A DNA stretch of 64,000 nt from Rhizobium lentis (GCF_017352135.1 NZ_CP071457.1:248001-312000); one strand, 5' to 3'; shown: positions 1-9,029, counted from the stretch's first letter. Numbers and translations: made by a program. The notes: generated by a model not told the origin, from the sequence alone.

Positions 1-1
1 G

Positions 2-619
2 AAGATCAACACCGATTCCAACGAATGGGGCGCAACCGCTGCCAAGTGGATCGTCAGCCAGCTCGGCGGCAAGGGCAAGATCATCGTCATGAACGGCCCG
101 GCCGGCATTTCCGTGAGCGACGACCGCCGCAAGGGCGCCCAGCCGGTCCTCGATGCCAACCCCGGCATTCAGGTAATCACCGAGACCAACACCGAATATA
201 ACGTCGCGCCGGCGCAGGAAGCCATGACCAGCCTGCTTTTTGCCAATCCGGAAATCGACGGCGTGCTGTCGCTCGGCGGCGCGCTGTCGGCCGGCTCCGT
301 CCTTGCCTTCGAGCGGCAGGGCCGCGATCAAGTGCCGACGACGGGCGAAAATGCCCGCCAGTTCCTCGAACTCTGGAAGGAGAAGGGACTGAAGGGCTGG
401 GCGACGATGCAGCCCAACTGGCTCGGTGCGCTCTCCGTCTATACCGCGGTCCAGGCGCTGCAAGGCAAGGACGTTCCGGCCTTCGTCAAGGTGCCGCTGC
501 CTGTCATCGACGACAGCACGATCGGCGGCTATCTGGCGCGCGCAGACAAATTCCCGGCCGATGGCTATATCTACTCCGACTACGACAAGGCGCTTTTCGA
601 CAAGCTGCTCGCCAAGTAA
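2..619 (+). CDS. Sugar ABC transporter substrate-binding protein (C-terminal part)
   Basis: The reading frame is open from base 2 and runs off the left edge, so only about the last 205 residues are present; the Met at 89 is internal. The visible part has the layout of the ribose/galactose-type periplasmic-binding fold (type 1, RbsB-like): a segment on recovering an 'N-G-P' strand, then a TSLLFANPEIDGVLS stretch, and a C-terminal part ending in LAK. It is followed after 22 bases by a double-domain ATPase and two permeases, so it should be the periplasmic receptor of this importer. The ligand cannot be told from the sequence. Family certain, substrate unknown. Confidence 0.88.
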   Translation, partial: KINTDSNEWGATAAKWIVSQLGGKGKIIVMNGPAGISVSDDRRKGAQPVLDANPGIQVITETNTEYNVAPAQEAMTSLLFANPEIDGVLSLGGALSAGSVLAFERQGRDQVPTTGENARQFLELWKEKGLKGWATMQPNWLGALSVYTAVQALQGKDVPAFVKVPLPVIDDSTIGGYLARADKFPADGYIYSDYDKALFDKLLAK

Positions 620-641
620 TCCGCGGTTGGGGGTCGTCGAC

Positions 642-2153
642 ATGGCGGAAGAAAGGCCCCTGCTGGAAGCCCGGCAGGTGTTCAAGGGATTTTTCGGCAA
701 TCCCGTTTTGAAGGGCGTCAACATCGCCCTTCTGCCGGGCAGGGTTCACGCCCTGCTCGGCGAAAACGGCGCCGGCAAATCCACTCTGATCAACCTGCTG
801 TCCGGCGCCCTCCAGCCCGATAGCGGGTCCATCCTGATCGACGCCAAACCCGTCGGGCGCTTCAGCCCGGCGGCGGCGCGTGCGGCCGGCATCGCGGTTG
901 TGCAGCAGGAGCTGAGCCTGACGGCCAGCCTGTCGATCGCCGAAAACATCGGGATCGGCGCCTTTCCGCGCCGGCTCGGCTTCATCGACTACGGAGCGCT
1001 TCACCGCGGCGTGCGGGATGTCTGCGAGATGGTGGGGCTCACCGAGCCGCTCGATCTGCCGGTCGCCGATCTCGCGCTTGGCCGCCGTCAGATGGTGGAG
1101 ATCGCCAAGGCGCTGTTCCGCAAGCCGCGCGTGCTGATCCTCGACGAGCCGACCTCGTCGCTCTCCGCACACGAAGCCGGCATCCTTGCCCGGCTGATCG
1201 AGACGCTGAGCGCGCGCGGCACCGCCCTGCTCTATATATCCCACCGCCTCAACGAGGTGCAGTCTCTGTGCTCGCATGTCACGGTGCTGAAGGACGGGCT
1301 GGTCACGGCGGACCAATCGCTCTCCGGCATCGACGGCGAAGGGCTGGTCCGCCTAATGGTCGGCCGCGAGACCGGCGACCTGTTTCCGCCGCGCCCGGCT
1401 GCCGCGCCCGGCGACACGCGCATCCAAGTCGAAGGTTTTTCCGCCGGCATGGTGCGCGACATCGATCTGTCTGCCCGCGCCGGCGAGATCGTCGGCATCG
1501 GCGGACTTGTGGGGCAAGGGCAGGAAGACCTGCTGCTCGGCCTCTATGGCGCCATTCCGGCCGCAGCAGCGCGAGCGCAAATATCCGGCAAACGCCTGCC
1601 CGCCCATGTCCGCGAGGCGAATGCGGCGGGCATCGTTTATGTCCCGGCCGACCGCAAGCACGAGGGGCTGGTGCTGCCCCATTCGATCGCCTCCAATCTC
1701 ATCCTGCCCTCGCTCGGAAGGCTTGCCGGCAAAGGCTTGCGCGACCGGCGGGCGGAAAATGGCCTTGTCGCCGATCTCGCGCGCCGGCTGACGATCAAGG
1801 GCGACACGGCCCGCCCGGTGCAGGCGCTCTCCGGCGGCAACCAGCAGAAGGTGGCGCTTGCCAAATGGTTGCCGCTCGATCCCGCCGTTCTGCTGCTCAA
1901 CGATCCGACGCGCGGCGTTGATATCGAGACCAAGCGGGAAATCTACCTGATGCTCCGCGCTTTCGCCGCCGAGGGCCGGCTCGTCATCCTCGCCAGTTCC
2001 GATACGCCCGAACTCGTACACCTCTGCGATCGCGTCGTGGTTCTACGCGAGGGGCGCATCGCGGCGGTTCTATCGCAGGATGAGATCAGCGAAGGAGCGA
2101 TCGTCGGGGCGGCCATGGGCATCGCAACGGCGGCGCAGGGAGAGGCGGCATGA
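642..2153 (+). CDS. Sugar ABC transporter ATP-binding protein, two ABC domains (RbsA/MglA type)
   Basis: 503 residues with two tandem ABC domains, the usual size for the RbsA/XylG/MglA family that powers CUT2 sugar importers at the inner membrane. The first domain has a full Walker A (GENGAGKST, residues 40-48) and Walker B (VLILDEPT). The second has the degenerate Walker A normal for this family (GLVGQGQE) with signature LSGGNQQK and Walker B LLLNDPTRG. The ATG at 642 is chosen because the receptor gene ends at 619 and the alignment to ABC proteins starts here; a longer frame from 426 would overlap the receptor. It overlaps the next gene by ATGA. Confidence 0.93.
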   Translation: MAEERPLLEARQVFKGFFGNPVLKGVNIALLPGRVHALLGENGAGKSTLINLLSGALQPDSGSILIDAKPVGRFSPAAARAAGIAVVQQELSLTASLSIAENIGIGAFPRRLGFIDYGALHRGVRDVCEMVGLTEPLDLPVADLALGRRQMVEIAKALFRKPRVLILDEPTSSLSAHEAGILARLIETLSARGTALLYISHRLNEVQSLCSHVTVLKDGLVTADQSLSGIDGEGLVRLMVGRETGDLFPPRPAAAPGDTRIQVEGFSAGMVRDIDLSARAGEIVGIGGLVGQGQEDLLLGLYGAIPAAAARAQISGKRLPAHVREANAAGIVYVPADRKHEGLVLPHSIASNLILPSLGRLAGKGLRDRRAENGLVADLARRLTIKGDTARPVQALSGGNQQKVALAKWLPLDPAVLLLNDPTRGVDIETKREIYLMLRAFAAEGRLVILASSDTPELVHLCDRVVVLREGRIAAVLSQDEISEGAIVGAAMGIATAAQGEAA

Positions 2154-3112
2154 ACGCAAATTCCTCATTTCGGCTCTATCATTCGATCCAGATGCGCCGC
2201 AACCGCGGCCTCGCCGGCCTCTATCTTGTGGTTGCGGCGTTCCTCATCCTGTACGCGATGCTCTTTCCCGGCATTCTTTCGATCGGCGGCTTCTCAAAAT
2301 TCACGCAGAACTGGTTCCCGCTCGCGCTCGTCACCATGGCGCAGGCACTGCTGATGCTGAATGGCGGCATCACGCTGGCGATCGGCCCGCTGGTCAGCCT
2401 CGGAGCGGTGATCGCGGCGACGACGATGGAAGGGACGCTCGGCGTGCCGGGCGGCATTCTTGCGGTCGCGGTCACAGGCCTTGCCATCGGCGCCGCCACC
2501 GGCGCCATCGTCACGCATCTGAGGCTCCCTGCGATCATCGTCACGCTCGCCGGCTCCTTCATCATCGGCGGGGTCGCGCTCATCCTGCTGCCGCGGCCGG
2601 GCGGGGCCATTCCCGAATGGCTGTCGACGGTGCTGGCCGGCCATACGCCCGTCGCCTTCCTGATGCTCGTCGTGATCCTGGCGCTCTGGAAGGCCTTTCT
2701 CGCCACGCCGCTCGGCCTCGGCATCTACGCCGCCGGCGACAACCCGGTCGGGGCTTTCCGCTCCGGTGTGCCGCTCGAACGGGTAAAGGTCACCGCCTTC
2801 GCGCTTTCCGGTCTCCTTGCAACGCTGACCGGTCTCTTCGTCGCCGCCCAGACCGGGTCGGGTGATCCCGTCATCGGCACGCCCTTCACGCTGAACTCGA
2901 TCGCCGCCGCCGTGCTCGGCGGCGTCGGTTTCCTCGGCGGCAAGGGTACGATGCGCGGCGCGATCTGCGGCAGCCTGCTTCTCTCGGTCATGATCAACGT
3001 GATGTTCTTCCTCGGCTTCCCGCCGGTCGCGCAATATGTCGCGCAGGGGTTGATCATCGTCGGCGCGGTCGCCGTGCCGGAACTTCTGTCGCAACGGAGA
3101 ACAAGGCGATGA
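2150..3112 (+). CDS. Sugar ABC transporter permease (RbsC family)
   Basis: 320 residues, strongly hydrophobic with about eight to ten membrane segments, of the BPD_transp_2 (RbsC) type. The family loop near residues 68-80 reads LNGGITLAIGP rather than the commoner GGIDLSVG, so it is a diverged partner of the next permease. The region GVGFLGGKGTMRGAI towards the C terminus is the typical coupling motif. Start and stop overlap neighbours by four bases (ATGA) on both sides, indicating translational coupling. It should form the inner-membrane channel as a heterodimer with the next gene product. Confidence 0.92.
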   Translation: MNANSSFRLYHSIQMRRNRGLAGLYLVVAAFLILYAMLFPGILSIGGFSKFTQNWFPLALVTMAQALLMLNGGITLAIGPLVSLGAVIAATTMEGTLGVPGGILAVAVTGLAIGAATGAIVTHLRLPAIIVTLAGSFIIGGVALILLPRPGGAIPEWLSTVLAGHTPVAFLMLVVILALWKAFLATPLGLGIYAAGDNPVGAFRSGVPLERVKVTAFALSGLLATLTGLFVAAQTGSGDPVIGTPFTLNSIAAAVLGGVGFLGGKGTMRGAICGSLLLSVMINVMFFLGFPPVAQYVAQGLIIVGAVAVPELLSQRRTRR

Positions 3113-4050
3113 AGGTGATCCGGTCCGCCTTCCGCAATCCGCCGCTGCTGACCTTGCTTCTGGTCGCGCTCGTCTGGATCGCCGCAAGCGCCTCGCTGCG
3201 CGGTTTCGGCGCCTATGGCCACTTGCGTTATCTGCTCGAACTTGCCGCGGTGATCGGAATCGCTGCCGCCGGACAGACGCTGGTCATCCTGATGGGCGGC
3301 ATCGATCTTTCCGTCGGCGCCGTCATCACCGTCACGGCAATCCTGCTGCCGCTGATGTCGCCTACATGGGATCCGACCGGCCTCGCGGGCATCGCGGCAG
3401 CCCTTGCCATCGCCACCGGCATCGGCCTGATGAACGGCGCGGGTGCGGCCTACCTTCGCGTGCCGCCGATCATTATGACGCTTGCCATGGCGACCTTCCT
3501 GCAGGGGCTGCTGGTCATCGTTGCCGGCGGCAGCGCCGTCACCGTCAGCAACCCTGCGGTCATACTGCTCGGGCAGGCACGGCCCCTCGGCATTCCCGCG
3601 GGCATCATGCTCTGGCTCGTCGTCGCGATCTTTGTCCTCCTTCTCGTTCACCTCATGCCGATCGGCGCCCGTTTCCTGGCGCTCGGGGCGAACCCGCTGG
3701 CCGCGCGCCTTTCCGGCGTCAGCGTCAAGCGCAATACGCTAATCGCCCACACGCTGTCGGGCTTTTTTGCCGGTCTTGCCGGCATTCTCGTTCTTGGCAT
3801 GAACCGGCAAGGCTATGTCGGCATCGGCGACCCTTATCTCTTGACCTCGATTGCCGCCGTCGTGCTCGGCGGCACCTCGATCCTCGGCGGCCGCGGCACC
3901 TATGCCGGGACGATCCCGGGTGCGATCCTGCTTGTGACGACGACGGCACTGATCACCGTCGTCAACGCCTCGCCCGGTTGGCGGTCGATCATGTTCGGCA
4001 CGCTGATCCTCGCCCTTCTGCTGGTTTCCGGCCGCGAGGCACGCCGATGA
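3109..4050 (+). CDS. Sugar ABC transporter permease (RbsC family), second subunit
   Basis: 313 residues, polytopic membrane protein of the RbsC family. It carries the classic GGIDLSVGAVIT motif near residues 63-74 and GGTSILGGRGTYAGTI near the C terminus. It overlaps the preceding permease by ATGA and the following amidohydrolase by ATGA, so all four are one transcription unit. Two different permeases plus a fused double ATPase is a common rhizobial CUT2 arrangement. Confidence 0.92.
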   Translation: MKVIRSAFRNPPLLTLLLVALVWIAASASLRGFGAYGHLRYLLELAAVIGIAAAGQTLVILMGGIDLSVGAVITVTAILLPLMSPTWDPTGLAGIAAALAIATGIGLMNGAGAAYLRVPPIIMTLAMATFLQGLLVIVAGGSAVTVSNPAVILLGQARPLGIPAGIMLWLVVAIFVLLLVHLMPIGARFLALGANPLAARLSGVSVKRNTLIAHTLSGFFAGLAGILVLGMNRQGYVGIGDPYLLTSIAAVVLGGTSILGGRGTYAGTIPGAILLVTTTALITVVNASPGWRSIMFGTLILALLLVSGREARR

Positions 4051-5003
4051 GCGGACGCTACGACGGGCCGGTGATCGACCCGCACCACCACCTCTGGGAC
4101 CTCAAGCTGGGACGTCATCCCTGGCTTGAGAAGGCGCAGGCATCCGGCGAGGATATGGTGTTCGGAAGCCTCGCACCGCTCCTGCGCGACTACGGCATCG
4201 ATGATTATCGTGCCGATGCTGCCCGTCAGAACGTGATTGCGTCAGTGCATGTGGAAGCCGGTTGGTCCCTCGTCTATCCCCTGGAAGAGAGCCGCTGGCT
4301 GGATGGCCTCGACCGCAGCTCCGGCGTGGCGCACCGCTATATCGCCCGCGTTCCCCTCGACGGACCGGACGCCCTGCGCCTGCTGGAGACGGAAGCGGAA
4401 AATTCCAACGTCGTCGGCATCCGCGATATTTTGAGTTGGCATCCCGATGCGGCGAAGCGTTTTGACCCGCGTCCACATCGCATGAGCGATCCCGCCTGGC
4501 GGGCGGGGCTTGCCCATGCGACGCGGCTGGGGCTGGTCTTCGACCTGATGCTCTATCCCTGGCAGATGGACGAGGCGCTCGCGCTCGTGGGTGATTTTCC
4601 GGGCACGCTTTTCGTGCTCAACCACGGCGGAAGCCCCGTAGACCGGACGCAGGAAGGAATGGCGCTCTGGCGCCGCGGCCTGCGGGCGCTCGGCAAAGCG
4701 CCGAACGTGCGGCTGAAGATTTCCGATCTCGTCGCTTATGATCACGTTTGGACGCTTGAAAGCCTGCGACCGGTGATCGAGCATTGCCTCGACTGCTTCG
4801 GCCCGGCCCGCGCCATGTTCGCCAGCGACTTTCCGGTCGCCGGCCTGCACGCCTCTTTCGACGAGGTCTACGAGGTTTTCCGCACGGTGGCCGCTGAGTT
4901 CTCTCTCGACGAGCAGCGTGCACTGTTCTTTGCCACCGCCAACGACACCTACCGTCTCGGCATCGCCGACCTGGCCGAAGCCCGGAGGGACTGCCATGTC
5001 TGA
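4047..5003 (+). CDS. Amidohydrolase family protein (fuconolactonase-like TIM barrel)
   Basis: 318 residues, amidohydrolase-2 family of metal-dependent TIM-barrel hydrolases, which includes lactonases for sugar acids. The N-terminal metal motif is seen as DPHHHLWD (residues 11-18), a conserved VNHGG-type strand appears as LNHGGSPVD, and the C-terminal catalytic Asp lies in FASDFPVAG. The ATG at 4047 overlaps the upstream stop (ATGA); a longer open frame from 3366 lies inside the permease and is rejected. It overlaps the next gene by eight bases. A lactone or cyclic amide brought in by the adjacent importer is the likely substrate, which is inference. Confidence 0.85.
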   Translation: MSGRYDGPVIDPHHHLWDLKLGRHPWLEKAQASGEDMVFGSLAPLLRDYGIDDYRADAARQNVIASVHVEAGWSLVYPLEESRWLDGLDRSSGVAHRYIARVPLDGPDALRLLETEAENSNVVGIRDILSWHPDAAKRFDPRPHRMSDPAWRAGLAHATRLGLVFDLMLYPWQMDEALALVGDFPGTLFVLNHGGSPVDRTQEGMALWRRGLRALGKAPNVRLKISDLVAYDHVWTLESLRPVIEHCLDCFGPARAMFASDFPVAGLHASFDEVYEVFRTVAAEFSLDEQRALFFATANDTYRLGIADLAEARRDCHV

Positions 5004-6306
5004 CCTTCATGCTGCGATGGAAAATGTGCTGATCGACGAGCGGGTGCGGGGTTTTCCGCCGGGCCATCCGCCGCTTGCGCTCTCGGACATCGGCAAGCAG
5101 GGCTGGAAGCCCTATGACGGCAGAATGGCTCTGCCGCTGATCTCGCTCGACCGGCAAGCCTTCTCCTCCAATGTCGAACTGATGATGGCCTATGTGAAAA
5201 GCCAGGGCGCCGACATCGCTCCGCACGCCAAGACGCCGATGTCGACCGCGCTGTCGGACACCCTTCTGGCGGCCGGTGCCTGGGGTTCGACGGTCGCCGA
5301 TATTCGTCAGGCCGCCGTCCTGCTCAAGGCGGGACAGCGCCGGCTGATCCTTGCCAACGAGGTCGGCGGGCTGGCCGCCGCACGGCGGCTTGCGGCCCTG
5401 CTCGGCCAGTATCCCGATGCGCAACTCCACGTCTTCGTGGATTCGACGGCGCTCGTCGAAGCGCTCCGGTCCGCCTGGCGAGAGCGTACGGATCTGCCGC
5501 CTCTCGGCTTGCTGGTGGAGTTCGGCGCCGGCCGCGCCGGCATTCGCAGCGACGCTGCCGCCGAGGCGATCCTCGATGCGATCCTTGCCGCGGAGACGCG
5601 GACTTTCCGATTGAGCGGCATCGCCGCCTATGAAGGCGCGGCCGCGACCGCCGACACGCAAGAGACGATGGTTCGCATCGACGCGCTGTTGGCGATGACA
5701 TCAGATTTTCTGGCGAAGCTGCGCGCCGGCATCGGCAACGAGCGGCCGCTTCTCGTCACGGCCGGGGGCTCGGTCTTTTTCGATCTTGTGATCGCCAGGC
5801 TTTCCGCCGCCGTTGCGGCCGATCCCGCTTGCCGGCTGGTGCTGCGTAGCGGAGCGATCTTCTTCCACGATCACGGCGTTTACGAGCGCGGCCTTGCCGG
5901 CCTCGATGCGCGCGGCGGTTTCCGCTTGAGCGGAGAGACGGTTTCGGCGGCCGCGGGCTTCCGTCCGGCGCTTCGGGTCTGGGCCGAGGTACTGTCGCGG
6001 CCGGAACCGCGGCTCGCAATCTCAGGCATGGGCATGCGCGACGTGGCGATGGACCAGGGTCTGCCTCGGCCGCTGGCGCTTTATCGCAACGGGTCGCATG
6101 TTGCCGACCTCATGGGCGCCGAAGTTTTCCGCCTCAACGATCAGCACGCCTTCGTCGCCCTTGCAGAGGCGAGCGACGTCTTCGTCGGCGACGTCATCGA
6201 GTTCGGCATCTCGCATCCCTGCACCTGTCTTGACCGGCACGCCATTCTCTACGGCCTCGGTCCCGATCATTCGGTGACCGCCGCTTATTTGACCAGCTTC
6301 GGCTGA
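4996..6306 (+). CDS. D-threonine aldolase / D-serine dehydratase-like PLP enzyme
   Basis: 436 residues with the alanine-racemase-type N-terminal barrel and a D-serine-dehydratase-like C-terminal domain. The PLP lysine sits in IAPHAKTPMS near residue 75, and the C-terminal metal-binding segment HPCTCLDRH holds the His and Cys ligands seen in D-serine dehydratase and D-threonine aldolases. The ATG at 4996 has GGAGG six to seven bases upstream. Members act on D-threonine, D-3-hydroxyaspartate or D-serine; which one applies here is not visible. The RidA gene downstream fits an enzyme that releases an enamine intermediate. Confidence 0.85.
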   Translation: MSDLHAAMENVLIDERVRGFPPGHPPLALSDIGKQGWKPYDGRMALPLISLDRQAFSSNVELMMAYVKSQGADIAPHAKTPMSTALSDTLLAAGAWGSTVADIRQAAVLLKAGQRRLILANEVGGLAAARRLAALLGQYPDAQLHVFVDSTALVEALRSAWRERTDLPPLGLLVEFGAGRAGIRSDAAAEAILDAILAAETRTFRLSGIAAYEGAAATADTQETMVRIDALLAMTSDFLAKLRAGIGNERPLLVTAGGSVFFDLVIARLSAAVAADPACRLVLRSGAIFFHDHGVYERGLAGLDARGGFRLSGETVSAAAGFRPALRVWAEVLSRPEPRLAISGMGMRDVAMDQGLPRPLALYRNGSHVADLMGAEVFRLNDQHAFVALAEASDVFVGDVIEFGISHPCTCLDRHAILYGLGPDHSVTAAYLTSFG

Positions 6307-6342
6307 CCTCCCCTCCAAAAGCAAGAAAAGGAAAACCTGCCC

Positions 6343-6687
6343 ATGATCCAGCGTTATCAGAAAGGCTCGCGAATGAGCCAGGCCGTCAGCTATGGCGGTT
6401 TCGTCTACATTGCCGGCCAGGTCGCGGAAAACCGCAAGGCTGATATCGAAGAGCAGACTCGCGACGTGCTTGGCAAAATCGACGCCCTTTTGAAGGAAGC
6501 CGGTACGGACCGCTCGCGGCTTATCGCCGTCAATGTCTTCCTGCCGGCGATCGTCGATTTCGAGGCGATGAACAGCGTTTATGACAGCTGGATCGACACC
6601 GAAAACCCGCCGGCCCGCGCCTGCACCGAAGCACGTCTCGCCGATCCCGATCTGCGTGTCGAAATGACCGCGGTCGCCGCCCTCTGA
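6343..6687 (+). CDS. RidA family protein (enamine/imine deaminase)
   Basis: 114 residues, full length for the RidA/YjgF/UK114 family. Visible family features are SQAVSYGGFVYIAGQVA near the N terminus and the C-terminal ARACTEARLADPDLRVEM, which contains the conserved Arg and the region of the catalytic Glu. RidA proteins hydrolyse reactive 2-aminoacrylate-type enamines formed by PLP enzymes. Its place 36 bases after a PLP lyase suggests it clears the product of that enzyme. Confidence 0.9.
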   Translation: MIQRYQKGSRMSQAVSYGGFVYIAGQVAENRKADIEEQTRDVLGKIDALLKEAGTDRSRLIAVNVFLPAIVDFEAMNSVYDSWIDTENPPARACTEARLADPDLRVEMTAVAAL

Positions 6688-6719
6688 CGGCCGGCCGAAC
6701 GGCCCGCACTGGAGACATC

Positions 6720-7733
6720 ATGCACAGCGGCCTCGTCAATCCGATCGATTTCTCGCACCAGGGGCGGCAGGCCGACTACCTCGCCATCCCCTATTCGGTG
6801 GACCGTTCGCCCTATTATCAGATCCGCATCCCGGTCCTTCGCCTGCAGAATGGCGAGGGACCATCCTTGCTGCTGATGGCCGGCAATCATGGTGACGAAT
6901 ATGAGGGTGAACTCCAGCTCGGCCGACTGATGCGGCTGTTGGACGTTGCGGCAATCCGCGGCGCCGTGACCATTCTGCCGATGGCGAACCTGCCCGCGGT
7001 GATGGCGGCCAAGCGCTGCTCGCCCTTCGACGGCGGCAATCTCAACCGGGCCTTTCCTGGCGATCCCATGGGGTCACCAACGGCGCGGATGGCGCATTTC
7101 CTCGAACACGAGCTCTTTCCGCGCCACGACGTCATACTCGACCTGCATTCGGGCGGCACGTCGATGGCGCACCTGCCCTGCGCGCTAATCGAGCGGCAGG
7201 CTGATGCCGTCCGCTTCGAGCGCTCCGTCGCGCTGATGCGCGCGCTCGGCGCGTCATATGCCTTCATCGCCGATAACGGAGCAGCGGCGCCGACATCGAT
7301 GGGGGCTGCCGCACGGGCGGGGACCATCGGCCTTTCCGGCGAGTTCGGCGGCGGCGGAACCGTGACTCCCGAGACGATGACCTTCACGGTGGCGGCGCTC
7401 GACCGGCTGCTCTTGACACTCGGCATCGTTGATCGCCCGGTCCTGTCGCGCGTACCGCTCGTTCAGCCCGGGCCGCTGCAGCTGCTTTCGCTATCCCGGC
7501 ACAGCCAGGGCATCTATGCGAGCCGCAGAGGCTGGTTCGAGCCGGCTGTCGCGCTCGGCGCCACCGTCGCTGCCGGTGATCTCGCCGGATGGTATCATGA
7601 CCTGGAACGCCTCCAGCAGCCGGAGGAAGAGCTGCGTTTCGCCGAGAGCGGTATTGTCATCTCCCACAGGCTGCATTGCGATAGCCAGGCCGGCGATTGC
7701 CTGATCCAGGTGGCCGAACCCATCGCCGCCTGA
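6720..7733 (+). CDS. Succinylglutamate desuccinylase/aspartoacylase family deacylase
   Basis: 337 residues, zinc-dependent carboxypeptidase-like deacylase of the AstE/AspA family. Zinc ligands are visible in GNHGDEYEGE (His and Glu, about residues 57-65) and DLHSGG (His, about residue 141); the catalytic Glu is probably in SGEFGGGG. Subfamilies remove acyl groups from N-acylated amino acids such as N-acetyl-diaminobutyrate. GGAGA precedes the ATG at 6720. It is the last gene of the plus-strand operon and faces a convergent gene that ends 12 bases away. Confidence 0.85.
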   Translation: MHSGLVNPIDFSHQGRQADYLAIPYSVDRSPYYQIRIPVLRLQNGEGPSLLLMAGNHGDEYEGELQLGRLMRLLDVAAIRGAVTILPMANLPAVMAAKRCSPFDGGNLNRAFPGDPMGSPTARMAHFLEHELFPRHDVILDLHSGGTSMAHLPCALIERQADAVRFERSVALMRALGASYAFIADNGAAAPTSMGAAARAGTIGLSGEFGGGGTVTPETMTFTVAALDRLLLTLGIVDRPVLSRVPLVQPGPLQLLSLSRHSQGIYASRRGWFEPAVALGATVAAGDLAGWYHDLERLQQPEEELRFAESGIVISHRLHCDSQAGDCLIQVAEPIAA

Positions 7734-7744
7734 GCGCGGATCGT

Positions 7745-8929
7745 TCAAGTGATTGCGCCGACCGCCGCCTTGACCCAGTCGAGACGTTTTGCCGGTATCA
7801 GGCCGTAATTATAGAAATTGACGCCGTTGGCGCCGGCATCGATGGCGGCCTTGGCACGCGCGGCGAGCACCGCGGCTTCACCGACTTCGGGATAGAAGAC
7901 CCGCAGGCCGACGCCGAGAAACTTGTCCGGCCCGATGGCCGCCCGGCCGGCGCGGATGACGTCGCCGACGGCATCCGGCGCCATGTCGTAGCAGCAGAGG
8001 ATCACCCCGTCGCAGAGTGTGCCGGCGGCTGTAAGATCGACGCCGCCGAGCCAGCCGTCCTTCAGATCGATCAGCACGATGCGGCTCGCCGGATCGGCGG
8101 CCGCCTTGATCTCGCCGATCAGGCTGGTCACCGGTTCGCTGCGCCAGGCGAGATAGGCATGGAGATAGGGGTGGTGGCGGAAGGCATCGATACCGGCTCC
8201 GGGGAAATCCGGAAACTGCCGCTCCGGCACGGCCCGTTCGCAGAGTTCCGCAATGAAGCCCGCCACCAATCGCCGCGCGCCTTCGACCGGAACGCCGGAC
8301 TTTACGGCGCGCGTCGTGCAATGGTCGCAGAAGCAGAGCGACAGCAGGAAATCGTCTTCGGCATTCAGGCCGACGCCATCTTTTTCGTGATGGTATTCAT
8401 GCGCGAAGCCCATGAAATTCGGGCTTTCGAGTTCCACCATGTCGGGCCGGTAATTCACCGTGATGTCGCGGACAAGGGTGACGGCATAATCCCGCGCCGC
8501 CGGGCTGGAAGGGCAAAGATTGTAATAGTTGGGATTGCCGAACGCGTTGCGTGTCACGTGGTCGGGATGCAGCATGCCGAGGCGGCTATTGTGGAGGCAG
8601 ACCGTCCAGCAGGAGACCTTGAGACCAGTCGCCTCCCGATCCCTGATGAGTGCTTCCAGCATATCGCCGCGCTCGGTCACATTGCTGGCCATCAGCGGCC
8701 GGATCACCTTGTCCTGCCACAGGCTTTCATCCGGCCAGAAGTAGACCGTCCCGTCCTCGGGAAAATAGGCCTTCTGCTGCGGGCTGCGCGGCTGCAGGAA
8801 ACGGCCAGCATGATAGGAGGTCGCCAGGCTGACCGTGGTGAGGCCCGCCCGGCCGGTAAGCTCGGCGGCAAACGCGTCGAGTCCCTGGTCCTGGATGTCC
8901 CAGGGGTAAGTCCACATGGATAGATGCAT
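7745..8929 (-). CDS. Uncharacterised protein, probable TIM-barrel fold
   Basis: 394 residues; I do not recognise a named family. Alternating strand/helix character, an acidic cluster in DMVELESPNFMGF, a His-rich stretch EYHHEKDG, and a paired-cysteine motif LCFCDHC near the middle suggest a metal-binding TIM-barrel enzyme, possibly glycoside-hydrolase-like. The C terminus (NGVNFYNYGLIPAKRLDWV) also resembles a barrel strand near an active site. GGGAG lies six bases before the ATG at 8929. It is the last gene of the minus-strand amino acid transport operon, 100 bases after the RraA-family gene, so it probably acts in the same pathway. Confidence 0.7.
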   Translation of the reverse strand: MHLSMWTYPWDIQDQGLDAFAAELTGRAGLTTVSLATSYHAGRFLQPRSPQQKAYFPEDGTVYFWPDESLWQDKVIRPLMASNVTERGDMLEALIRDREATGLKVSCWTVCLHNSRLGMLHPDHVTRNAFGNPNYYNLCPSSPAARDYAVTLVRDITVNYRPDMVELESPNFMGFAHEYHHEKDGVGLNAEDDFLLSLCFCDHCTTRAVKSGVPVEGARRLVAGFIAELCERAVPERQFPDFPGAGIDAFRHHPYLHAYLAWRSEPVTSLIGEIKAAADPASRIVLIDLKDGWLGGVDLTAAGTLCDGVILCCYDMAPDAVGDVIRAGRAAIGPDKFLGVGLRVFYPEVGEAAVLAARAKAAIDAGANGVNFYNYGLIPAKRLDWVKAAVGAIT

Positions 8930-8940
8930 GGCGCGCTCCC

Positions 8941-8986
8941 GTCCAATCTGTCCACTTTATAGAACATGCGTCCATAATAGTGTCCA
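8941..8986 (-). promoter_or_regulatory. Four GTCCA repeats upstream of the 7745-8929 gene
   Basis: The leader between the RraA-family gene and the uncharacterised gene holds four copies of GTCCA (TGGAC on the coding strand) at 8941, 8950, 8970 and 8982, within 12-57 bases of the start codon. The cluster could be a regulator or RNA-binding site. No regulator is assigned and spacing is irregular (9, 20, 12). Confidence 0.25.
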
Positions 8987-9029
8987 GACCGATCTTAGAG
9001 CATGAGCCCTTGGAGCCCTCCCTCGTTTG

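Noticed and set aside
1239..2100. Second Walker A of the RbsA-type ATPase as a damaged gene
   Set aside because: The degenerate second site is normal for this family and not a sign of decay.
2294..3651. Long minus-strand frames opposite the RbsC-type permeases
   Set aside because: Charged low-complexity products complementary to hydrophobic genes; no ribosome sites.
3366..4046. N-terminal extension of the amidohydrolase to 545 residues
   Set aside because: The extra part lies inside the permease gene in another frame; ATG 4047 overlaps the permease stop and matches the family N terminus.
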